DNA of 7,521 nt, taken from Desulfosporosinus sp. Lineage in GTDB: Bacteria; Bacillota; Desulfitobacteriia; Desulfitobacteriales; Desulfitobacteriaceae. How positions within the stretch are numbered: position 1 is the stretch's first letter; each line of letters starts with the position of its first letter. Position numbers and translations under genes: made by a program. Positions 1-6,738 of the stretch are shown piece by piece. The stretch is taken from the NCBI GenBank assembly GCA_016278585.1, contig JADQBO010000282.1, positions 1 through 7,521 of the forward strand. Reading direction: 5' to 3'. The notes under the pieces are model-generated. The model was not told the origin of the DNA. It saw only the letters and a list, made by a program, of their open reading frames with translations, and ran no database searches.

Positions 1-2
1 TA

Positions 3-2033
3 TTATTTATAGTTATGTTAGGATCACTGTTAGTTGGAGGCCTATTATCCTATCTTTTGCAAAGAAATTCATGCGTAAGTATTTTGGTGGGATTTACGTT
101 TGCCAACGTGGCTAGCCTATCCGGACTGATTTTAGGTACAACACTATTGTTGTCGAAGGTCAATTTAGAGGTAAACTTACCTTGGTCAATTTTCGGAATT
201 AACCTTCAATTTAGTCTGGATCCTTTAGCTGCTTTTTTTATTACGGTTATCTCAGTCCTTAGTTTTTCTGTGTCTATCTTTTCTTATGGTTACGTTAGTA
301 CCTATATTAATAAACAAAATGTAGGGGTTTTAGGTTTATTCTATAACCTTTTTATTCTCTCAATGTTGGCTCTAGTGTCTAGCAGTAATATATTTATGTT
401 TCTTTTTTTCTGGGAATTAATGTCGTTAGTTTCTTATTCTTTGGTGGTATTTGAACATCAGGAGGCTCGAGTTCGTAGGGCTGGTTTTATATATGTTGTG
501 ATGACCCATATTGGTACTGCTTTTATCGTTATTGCTTTTTTACTCTTATATAAAGAAACAGGTAGTTATTACTTCAGTGATTATTCATCTCTAGCATATA
601 ATCTTTCGCCAACCTTAAAAACAGGTATTTTCATTCTAGTTACACTCGGATTTGGGACTAAGGCAGGAATAGTACCCTTACATATTTGGTTACCTAAAGC
701 TCACCCTGCTGCACCAAGCAATGTTTCAGCTATAATGTCTGGAGTTATGTTGAAAACAGCGATTTATGGTTTTATCAGAATTGCCTTTGATGTTTTAGGG
801 GTTGGACCGGCTTGGTGGGGGGTATTAATCTTACTTATTGGGGTTGTATCAGCTCTGTTAGGTGTAATGTATGCTTTAATGGAACATGATATTAAACGTT
901 TGCTGGCCTACCATAGCGTAGAGAATATTGGAATAATCTTCATGGGTATTGGTGTTACTCTAATTTTTACTAGTTATGGCTACAATGATCTTGCGTTAAT
1001 TGGCTTGACGGCGGGATTATTTCATACGCTTAATCACGCTGTTTTCAAAGGATTACTCTTTTTGGGAGCAGGGGCCGTTCATTTTGCGACGAGAACCAAA
1101 AACATCGAAGAAATGGGTGGGCTATTAAAAAGAATGCCTTGGACGGGATTCTTTTTTCTTATTGGCGCAATCTCTATCTCAGCCATCCCGCCTTTTAATG
1201 GTTTCGCCAGCGAGTGGTTGACGTACCAAGCGTTATTGGCGTTGGGATCGGCTAAACTTGGAGTAGCCATGAATATTTTGGGACCGGTTCTAGGCGCTGC
1301 TTTGGCTTTAACAGGTGCTCTGGCGGCTGCTTGCTTCGTTAAAGCCTTTGGAATCATGTTTTTGGCCTTGCCTCGCAGTATCAAGGCAGAAAAAGCTAAA
1401 GAAGTACCTCGTACAATGCTAGTAGGTATGGGTCTTTTAGCGTTTTTATGCTTGATCTTTGGGGTTATGCCTTTTATGGCGTTTAACTTGTTAAGCCCTG
1501 TTACGGCAAGCCTTATAGGGATGGAAACCCTCCCCCTTATGGGTGGGTATCGCTGGCTGAATGTCACACCGATTATGGACCAAGGCCTAGCTGCTGTAAG
1601 TACTTCCATATCCCCGCTTATCATTCTCATAGTTTTGGTGTTCGTTGCAGTATTTGTTTCTGTACTGCTTAGCAAATATGGTAAGTTTAGAAAAACCCGA
1701 ATCGATGAAACTTGGAATTGTGGAACAGCTCTAACGACTAAAATGGAGTACAATGCTACCTCTTTTTCTAAGCCTATCCGTATTATGTTTCGCACCATTT
1801 TTCAGCCGACCAGAGAGATCAAGAAGGAATTTGTTCATAAACCCTATTTTACTAGTAGTATTAAATATAGTGGGGCTATTAAACCCTTCTTTGAAGATAA
1901 CCTTTATAGGCCGCAACTCAAATTTTTTTTAAAGTTAGCGAATAAAGTGACTGTGTTACAATCAGGAAGTATTCAGCTTTATTTGGGGTATATCTTTGTT
2001 ACTCTAGTTGTGTTGCTAATTTTTGCGAGATAG
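3..2033 (+). CDS. hyfB: Hydrogenase-4 subunit B (NuoL-like antiporter-type membrane subunit), 5' partial
   Basis: HyfB is an inner-membrane subunit of hydrogenase-4/formate hydrogenlyase complexes, homologous to NuoL and Mrp antiporter subunits and thought to move protons or sodium ions. Seen here (numbering from the ATG at 15): many hydrophobic helices; the TM5-type glutamate in FFWELMSL (E134); the TM7-type lysine in GFGTKAGIVPLH (K216), followed by the antiporter signature WLPKAHPAAPSNVSA; lysines in EHDIKRLLAYHS (K294) and HAVFKGLL (K345); and a glutamate in FASEWL (E400). After the antiporter core comes the HyfB-type tail WNCG (W567-G570) and MEYNATSFSKPIR, then a soluble stretch and a last helix near the C-terminus. 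The 672 residues from ATG 15 match the family length. However, the frame stays open to the window edge, ATG 15 has no ribosome-binding site, and it falls inside the first hydrophobic helix (LFIVMLGSLL), so the real start is probably upstream of the window. The stop is 12 bp before hyfC. Confidence 0.93.
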   Translation, partial: LFIVMLGSLLVGGLLSYLLQRNSCVSILVGFTFANVASLSGLILGTTLLLSKVNLEVNLPWSIFGINLQFSLDPLAAFFITVISVLSFSVSIFSYGYVSTYINKQNVGVLGLFYNLFILSMLALVSSSNIFMFLFFWELMSLVSYSLVVFEHQEARVRRAGFIYVVMTHIGTAFIVIAFLLLYKETGSYYFSDYSSLAYNLSPTLKTGIFILVTLGFGTKAGIVPLHIWLPKAHPAAPSNVSAIMSGVMLKTAIYGFIRIAFDVLGVGPAWWGVLILLIGVVSALLGVMYALMEHDIKRLLAYHSVENIGIIFMGIGVTLIFTSYGYNDLALIGLTAGLFHTLNHAVFKGLLFLGAGAVHFATRTKNIEEMGGLLKRMPWTGFFFLIGAISISAIPPFNGFASEWLTYQALLALGSAKLGVAMNILGPVLGAALALTGALAAACFVKAFGIMFLALPRSIKAEKAKEVPRTMLVGMGLLAFLCLIFGVMPFMAFNLLSPVTASLIGMETLPLMGGYRWLNVTPIMDQGLAAVSTSISPLIILIVLVFVAVFVSVLLSKYGKFRKTRIDETWNCGTALTTKMEYNATSFSKPIRIMFRTIFQPTREIKKEFVHKPYFTSSIKYSGAIKPFFEDNLYRPQLKFFLKLANKVTVLQSGSIQLYLGYIFVTLVVLLIFAR

Positions 2034-2040
2034 GGGGAGG
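2034..2040 (+). promoter_or_regulatory. Ribosome-binding site deciding the GTG start of hyfC
   Basis: GGGGAGG lies immediately after the hyfB stop and 5 nt before GTG 2046. An ATG at 2044 overlaps this GTG in another frame but runs into TAG after five codons, so the GTG is the start of the long frame. Confidence 0.8.
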
Positions 2041-2045
2041 ATTAT

Positions 2046-2993
2046 GTGGTTCGAGAAGTAGCTATCGGTGCTTATCAAATACTCTTAATTATATTATTAG
2101 CTCCGTTATTGACTGGAATTATCAAGAAGACGAAGGCCTTTTTTCAAACACGTAAGGGGCCTAATATCTTCCAACCATATCTTGATCTTTATAAGTATAT
2201 GCAAAAAGAATCAGTGGTATCTGAACATAGCTCATGGATTTTCCGGGTAACTCCCCATATTTACCTTTCTTCAATGTTAGTGGTAGCCGCAATGGTTCCC
2301 GTAGTAGTAACTGATAGTTTTTTAGGTTTCACTGGGGATCTCATACTTATTGTTTATCTTTTTGCGCTTGCTCGATTTTTCTTGGCTCTAGCAGGTTTAG
2401 ACGCTGGAAGCGCCTTTGGTGGAATGGGTAGTAGTAGGGAAATGGCTGTGGCGGCGGTTGCTGAACCAGCGTTTATGTTACCTCTCTTTACAATGGCGAT
2501 CGCTGGGGGAACTACAAACCTTGTAGGAATTGTCCAGAGTGTCATAAATGGTGGAGGAGGGGATTTAACACTCGCTCATCTAATGTCTTTTGTAGCCTTA
2601 TTTGTGGTGGCTATTGCGGAAACCGGGCGAATACCAGTCGATAACCCAGATACTCATTTAGAGTTAACCATGATTCATGAAGGTATGCTTTTGGAGTATT
2701 CAGGTAAACATCTAGCGTTATTGTCCGTGGGTGTTTCAATTAAACAGCTCCTAATTTTTACATTACTGATTAATCTCTTTTTCCCTTGGGGAATAGCTGT
2801 CTCGGGAGGTATAGGTGCCTTAATGTTAGGTACTTTAGGGTTTATTTTAAAAGTAATAGTCCTAGGGATCGTAATGGCTGTGGTTGAGACTTCTTTCGCT
2901 AAAACTAGGTTGTTTAAGGTGCCCGATTTGCTCTTAGGGTCTTTTTTAATAGGCTTAATAGGACTCGTTTCTAAGTTTGTGTTCAGGGGGTAA
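2046..2993 (+). CDS. hyfC: Hydrogenase-4 subunit C (NuoH-like membrane anchor)
   Basis: This is the HyfC/HycD subunit, homologous to complex I NuoH. In this family it anchors the hydrogenase arm to the membrane and connects the redox site to the ion-translocating subunits. The 315-residue protein has about eight hydrophobic helices. Near the N-terminus it carries TRKGPNIFQPYLDLYKYMQKES, the NuoH-type R-x-GP...Q-x-x-D-x-x-K loop. In the middle is the conserved acidic cytoplasmic loop: AETGRIPVDNPDTHLE (residues 191-206, with E192, R195, D199, D202 and E206) followed by EYSG (217-220). The form PVDNPDTHLELT is typical of group 4 hydrogenase anchors rather than of true NuoH. It starts with GTG behind a strong ribosome-binding site, 12 bp after hyfB. 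The next gene begins 6 bp after its stop, so translation of the two is probably coupled. Confidence 0.94.
   Translation: MVREVAIGAYQILLIILLAPLLTGIIKKTKAFFQTRKGPNIFQPYLDLYKYMQKESVVSEHSSWIFRVTPHIYLSSMLVVAAMVPVVVTDSFLGFTGDLILIVYLFALARFFLALAGLDAGSAFGGMGSSREMAVAAVAEPAFMLPLFTMAIAGGTTNLVGIVQSVINGGGGDLTLAHLMSFVALFVVAIAETGRIPVDNPDTHLELTMIHEGMLLEYSGKHLALLSVGVSIKQLLIFTLLINLFFPWGIAVSGGIGALMLGTLGFILKVIVLGIVMAVVETSFAKTRLFKVPDLLLGSFLIGLIGLVSKFVFRG
2985..2990 (+). promoter_or_regulatory. Ribosome-binding site for hyfE, inside the end of hyfC
   Basis: AGGGGG overlaps the last codons of hyfC. It is 9 nt from ATG 3000 but only 3 nt from TTG 2994 and 15 nt from ATG 3006, so ATG 3000 is the best-placed start. 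Confidence 0.6.
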
Positions 2994-2999
2994 TTGATC

Positions 3000-3659
3000 A
3001 TGGGGATGCAAAATTATCAGGGTCTCGTGAATTTTTTAATCACTCTAATCTTGGCGACAGTATTCTTAATTATGGTGGCACGTCGTTTTAATAGCGTGAT
3101 CATGGCGGTTATGATTCAAGGTCTCTTACTTGTCGCCTTATGTATGACACTTGGGTGGGCCACGGGAATTCATGAAATGTATATGGCTGCGTTATTAACA
3201 TTAGTGGTGAAAGCTGCAATAATCCCTTTTGTTCTCAGGAAAGCCGTCAGCAGAGTGGTGAGCACCAGGGAGGTTGAGTCCTTTCTTAGTTTGAGAATTT
3301 CCTTGTTGTTTGCCGTTTTGTTGGTCTTCATGTCATATTTAGCGACTGGCCATGTTATCGGAGAAGGGTCTGGTCTCATTCACGAAGCATTACCAGCTGC
3401 GATCGCCTTGATGCTGATTGGTCTATTCCTTATGATTAATCTTAAATTTCCGATTATGCAAATTGTAGGATTAGTTGTTATGGAGAATGGGATCTTTTTG
3501 GCGGGAATTGGTACAACTCATGGAATGCCTTTGGTGATCGAGCTTGGGATATTTATGGATATTTTGGTAGGTGTTTTAATCATGGGTGTGTTAGTGTTCC
3601 AAATTAATCGGAGCTTTGACACGATTGACACAAAAAATCTAAGGAATTTACGGGGTTGA
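3000..3659 (+). CDS. hyfE: Hydrogenase-4 subunit E (small membrane subunit, NuoK-like C-terminal part)
   Basis: HyfE is a small integral membrane subunit that in hydrogenase-4 complexes takes the place of the small complex I subunits between the NuoH-like and antiporter-like subunits. Using ATG 3000 the protein is 219 residues, close to the usual ~216, with about seven hydrophobic helices. Helix 3 carries a buried lysine (LTLVVKAAIIPFVLRK). The helix LVVMENGIFLAG has a membrane glutamate (E162) in the M-E-N-G motif shared with NuoK. The last helix contains VIELGIFMD with further acidic residues. The C-terminus DTIDTKNLRNLRG resembles the end of Escherichia coli HyfE. TTG 2994 would add two residues; ATG 3000 is preferred on ribosome-binding-site spacing. 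No hyfD lies between hyfC and this gene, unlike in the E. coli operon. Confidence 0.9.
   Translation: MGMQNYQGLVNFLITLILATVFLIMVARRFNSVIMAVMIQGLLLVALCMTLGWATGIHEMYMAALLTLVVKAAIIPFVLRKAVSRVVSTREVESFLSLRISLLFAVLLVFMSYLATGHVIGEGSGLIHEALPAAIALMLIGLFLMINLKFPIMQIVGLVVMENGIFLAGIGTTHGMPLVIELGIFMDILVGVLIMGVLVFQINRSFDTIDTKNLRNLRG
3652..3655 (+). promoter_or_regulatory. Possible ribosome-binding site for hyfF at the end of hyfE
   Basis: GGGG lies 9 nt before ATG 3665. A second candidate, AAGGAA at 3641-3646, would fit the alternative TTG start at 3656, which overlaps the hyfE stop as TTGA. The two starts differ by only three residues. Confidence 0.4.
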
Positions 3660-3664
3660 TTTTT

Positions 3665-5128
3665 ATGCCACTGATTTTACTCGCTCTACCGTTAGTCATT
3701 GCGCTGTTAAGTCTGATCATCAAGAACTCAAGAGCATTAGGGGTTATCAGTATACTAGGCTCAGGAACGATTCTCTTAACAGCCCTACTTATTGCTCAAC
3801 AAGTATTTGGGGGCTCTAGTTTGATTTGGGGTCAATTTATCTTTATTGATGCTCTAAGCGCTTTAATCCTAAGCTTAGTTGCCATCATCGCGTTTATGGT
3901 CGCCTTGTACTCGTTAAGTTATCTGACTCACGATATTAGAGAAGGAGAGTTTTTAGAAAGTCGTCTAAAATGGTATTATTTTTGGTTATATATCTTTGTA
4001 TTCACCATGTTTCTCGTGCTTGTTTCTGCGAACTTGGGTATTATGTGGGTTGCGGTAGAGGGAACGACTCTTGCTACTGCCTTATTGGTTGGTTTTTACA
4101 ATAAGAAGACTTCTTTAGAAGCTGCGTGGAAATATATAATTATTTGTACAGTAGGAATTATCTTTGCTTTGTTCGGAACAATCCTTTTGCACTATGCAGC
4201 AGTGTCAGTGACTGGGGAAAGTGGTTCTTTAGATTGGCAGACTCTAAGGCGGGTTGCCACACAGCTTGATCCAATGTTACTTAGGCTTTCGTTTATTTTT
4301 GCTTTAGTTGGCTATGGAACGAAAGTGGGTTTAGCACCTATGCATACATGGTTACCCGACGCTCATAGCCAGGCTCCTTCTCCAATAAGTGCCATGCTTT
4401 CGGGTGTTCTTTTAAATTGTGCCTTTTATAGTATTATCCGTTTCCACTTAATTGTTTCCGAATCATTAGGACCACAGTTCTCCTCAAATTTGATATTAAT
4501 TTTTGGGGTCTTATCAATTGCTGTTGCGTTACCCTTCATACTTGTTCAACACGACATTAAAAGACTGCTCGCTTATTCCAGTATTGAGCACATGGGGATA
4601 ATTGCTGCTGCAGTAGGTTTGGGAGGTAAACTAGCACTTTATGGTGCTTTCCTGCACATGATTAATCATGCTCTAACTAAATCATTGTTATTTTTCATAG
4701 TGGGTAATGTTAGTCAACATTATCGGACCAAGAGAATTCTGAGAATTAAAGGATTATTCAAAACTATGCCAGTTACAGGTCCTGCGTTGATGATTGGTGG
4801 CTTAGCAATTGCCGGAGCGCCTCCCTTTAGTATCTTTTTGAGTGAATTTATCATTCTTAGTTCAGGGTTTGCTGAAGGTAGGTATGTGGTTTCGAGTTTA
4901 ATATTAATCTTAATTACATTAATCTTTACGGGAGTTATTTACGCTATAAGTAAGATGGTACTAGGAACCCCGCCAAGCCGAGTTCAAGTCGGTGAGCAAG
5001 GGAAACTTGCCCCAGTCCTTATTTTGATTTCACTGGTACCCGTTTTTATCTTAGGGATATATATCCCGGAATTTATTAATGACATTCTTCAACAAGTAAC
5101 GACCGTATTTATAGGGGGAAATCGTTGA
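3665..5128 (+). CDS. hyfF: Hydrogenase-4 subunit F (NuoM/N-like antiporter-type membrane subunit)
   Basis: HyfF is the second antiporter-like membrane subunit of the complex. With ATG 3665 it has 487 residues, somewhat shorter than E. coli HyfF (about 526) because the C-terminal extension is missing. Residues expected for ion translocation are present (numbering from ATG 3665): E132 in VAVEGTTLATALLVGF, K220 in GYGTKVGLAPMHTWLPDAH, K299 in QHDIKRLLAYSSIEHMG and K339 in HALTKSLLFF. The stretches KYIIICTVGI and TWLPDAHSQAPSPISAMLSG are nearly the same as I recall for E. coli HyfF, which separates it from HyfB and from general Mrp or Nuo subunits. A TTG at 3656 is an alternative start. The stop overlaps the start of hyfG by one base (TGATG), pointing to coupled translation of a membrane subunit and the catalytic subunit. 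Confidence 0.94.
   Translation: MPLILLALPLVIALLSLIIKNSRALGVISILGSGTILLTALLIAQQVFGGSSLIWGQFIFIDALSALILSLVAIIAFMVALYSLSYLTHDIREGEFLESRLKWYYFWLYIFVFTMFLVLVSANLGIMWVAVEGTTLATALLVGFYNKKTSLEAAWKYIIICTVGIIFALFGTILLHYAAVSVTGESGSLDWQTLRRVATQLDPMLLRLSFIFALVGYGTKVGLAPMHTWLPDAHSQAPSPISAMLSGVLLNCAFYSIIRFHLIVSESLGPQFSSNLILIFGVLSIAVALPFILVQHDIKRLLAYSSIEHMGIIAAAVGLGGKLALYGAFLHMINHALTKSLLFFIVGNVSQHYRTKRILRIKGLFKTMPVTGPALMIGGLAIAGAPPFSIFLSEFIILSSGFAEGRYVVSSLILILITLIFTGVIYAISKMVLGTPPSRVQVGEQGKLAPVLILISLVPVFILGIYIPEFINDILQQVTTVFIGGNR
5113..5119 (+). promoter_or_regulatory. Ribosome-binding site for hyfG, inside the end of hyfF
   Basis: AGGGGGA lies 8 nt before ATG 5128, the preferred hyfG start. A TTG at 5125 in the same frame would add one residue. 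Confidence 0.65.
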
Positions 5129-6708
5129 TGACAAGGCAAGATAGGGTATTGTCACTTATATTAAATTTTTTTGGAAACAGGGTAATTATCACTAAAGCTT
5201 ATGTAGATGAGCTGCGCCTGGAAGTTAAAAAGAACGATGTTCCAATCCTGGCTATAAAATTAAGGGATTGGGGGTTTCCTTTAATCCAACTGACGGCTAC
5301 GGATGAGAGAGTTATCCACGGACTGTTTCGCTTATTTTATACATTTGCCAACGATCAAGAAAAGTATTTGATCGTAATGACTGTAGCAATAGCGGAAGCT
5401 GAACCCTCATTTCTTTCCATAACAAAGGAAGTTCCTGCGGCTCATTGGTATGAACGGGAAATTCGGGATCTTTTCGGCTTAGATCCTATTGGGCATCCAG
5501 ACAAACGGTGTTTGGCAGTACATGAGGATTGGCCGGAGGGGTTGTTTCCACTGCGGAAGGATTTTAGCTTAGAGTCTAAGATTCCAAGGACGGAGGGTCA
5601 GTTAGCATACGATAAGGTTGAGGGTGAAGGGGTTATGCAAGTTCCCGTTGGTCCCATTCATGCGGGAATTATTGAACCAGGCCATTTCTTATTTAGTTCA
5701 GTGGGGGATACTGTCATAAATTTGGAGGCTAGATTGTTCTATACTCATAGGGGGATGGAAAAGCTAGCCGAAGGTAAAAATGCCTTAGAAGCATTGCCGA
5801 TCGTGGAAAGAATTTGCGGGGCTTGTTCCTTTTCTCATACCACCTCTTATTGTCAGGCCTTAGAGAAATTATCTGGAACTAACGTTTCTATGAGGGTTAA
5901 TTATATCAGGACAGTCGTTTTGGAACTTGAACGTTTATATAATCACGTTGGGGATATTGGAAATATTTGTGCGGGTGTTGGATTCGCTTTTGGAACAATG
6001 CACGGAGCACGTTTGAAAGAAGAACTTATGGGACTTAACGAATTAGTCTTTGGGAGTAGATTTTTGAGGGGGATTAATATCCCTGGTGGAGTGAGGCGGG
6101 ATATTTCAATTTTAGACAGCGACCTTATTATAGTTGTGTTAGATAAGTTAGAGCTTGAATTTAGAGATTTTGTGGAAATTATGTTAGATTCTAATTCTTA
6201 CATGGATAGAGTTGAAACTACCGGTATCCTATTGAACAGAACCGACAGCGACATGCACGCAGTCGGGCCGGCAGCAAGAGCGACGGGCGTCAATCGGGAT
6301 GTTAGGCGAGACCACCCGTATGCAGCTTACGACCGTATTTCCTTTAAGGTGCCAGTTTATGAGTTAGGAGATGTCTTAGCAAGGGTTAGGGTAAGGATAG
6401 ATGAAACCTTTGAATCAATAAACATTATTAGACAAAGTTTGGCATCGCTGCCTATAGGGAAATTAATCCAACCCTTAGGGGAGATGATTCCCTATCGTTA
6501 TGCTGTGGGGATGACAGAGTCTGCTCGAGGGGAAAATGTGCATTTTATCATGATTGGTAAGGACAAAACGATTTACCGATATATGGTTCGCTCAGCGTCT
6601 TACGTAAATTGGCCAGTAGTTCCTTCAACAGTACCTGGAAATATTATTCCTGACTTCCCTGTAATAAACAAGAGCTTTGAGCTATGTTATTCTTGTCTGG
6701 ATAGATAA
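5128..6708 (+). CDS. hyfG: Hydrogenase-4 large (catalytic) subunit G, NuoC-NuoD-type fusion, without C-terminal propeptide
   Basis: HyfG is the [NiFe]-site subunit of group 4 hydrogenases, facing the cytoplasm. The 526-residue protein has a NuoC-like domain (about 1-160, with WYEREIRDLFGL at 107-118 and a GHPD...DWPE...PLRKDF stretch) and a NuoD/hydrogenase large-subunit domain. The N-terminal metal motif is ERICGACSFSH, with C230, C233 and H237. ELERLYNHVGDIG and SARGENVHF are also family features. The C-terminal motif is SFELCYSCLDR, with C520 and C523, so all four Ni-Fe cysteine ligands are present and this is not a cysteine-free NuoD. Two oddities: the usual D-P before the first C-terminal cysteine is E518-L519, and the protein ends at R526. 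That arginine is where the maturation protease normally cuts in E. coli HycE, so no propeptide is encoded. It overlaps hyfF by one base and is followed 30 bp later by the small subunit. Confidence 0.95.
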   Translation: MTRQDRVLSLILNFFGNRVIITKAYVDELRLEVKKNDVPILAIKLRDWGFPLIQLTATDERVIHGLFRLFYTFANDQEKYLIVMTVAIAEAEPSFLSITKEVPAAHWYEREIRDLFGLDPIGHPDKRCLAVHEDWPEGLFPLRKDFSLESKIPRTEGQLAYDKVEGEGVMQVPVGPIHAGIIEPGHFLFSSVGDTVINLEARLFYTHRGMEKLAEGKNALEALPIVERICGACSFSHTTSYCQALEKLSGTNVSMRVNYIRTVVLELERLYNHVGDIGNICAGVGFAFGTMHGARLKEELMGLNELVFGSRFLRGINIPGGVRRDISILDSDLIIVVLDKLELEFRDFVEIMLDSNSYMDRVETTGILLNRTDSDMHAVGPAARATGVNRDVRRDHPYAAYDRISFKVPVYELGDVLARVRVRIDETFESINIIRQSLASLPIGKLIQPLGEMIPYRYAVGMTESARGENVHFIMIGKDKTIYRYMVRSASYVNWPVVPSTVPGNIIPDFPVINKSFELCYSCLDR

Positions 6709-6725
6709 AATATAAGTATGTTTTT

Positions 6726-6732
6726 AGGAGGG
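6726..6732 (+). promoter_or_regulatory. Ribosome-binding site that places the HyfHI start at GTG 6739
   Basis: AGGAGGG is a near-perfect Shine-Dalgarno sequence 6 nt before GTG 6739. The upstream in-frame ATG 6718 lies before this site and has no such sequence of its own, so translating from it would run through the site. Confidence 0.8.
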
Positions 6733-6738
6733 CTTTGG

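Noticed and set aside
1527..1548. Inverted repeat ACCCTCCC / GGGTGGGT within hyfB
   Set aside because: Only 7 of 8 arm positions pair, it is inside coding sequence, and no T-tract follows; chance is likely.
1079..1798. Long open frame (239 codons) on the minus strand inside hyfB
   Set aside because: It lies wholly within a clear HyfB reading frame, its translation has no recognisable motif, and it is low-complexity and basic, as expected for the antisense of a membrane protein gene.
2675..3001. Minus-strand open frame opposite the end of hyfC
   Set aside because: Antisense shadow of a well-conserved gene, with no ribosome-binding site or family resemblance.
5128..6708. Possibility that this gene is complex I NuoCD rather than a hydrogenase subunit
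   Set aside because: All four Ni-Fe cysteines (C230, C233, C520, C523) are present, which NuoD lacks, and the neighbours are of Hyf type.
6709..6738. Possible terminator or promoter between hyfG and the fused gene
   Set aside because: The 30-bp gap holds only an AT-rich stretch and the ribosome-binding site; I see no hairpin and no -35/-10 pair.
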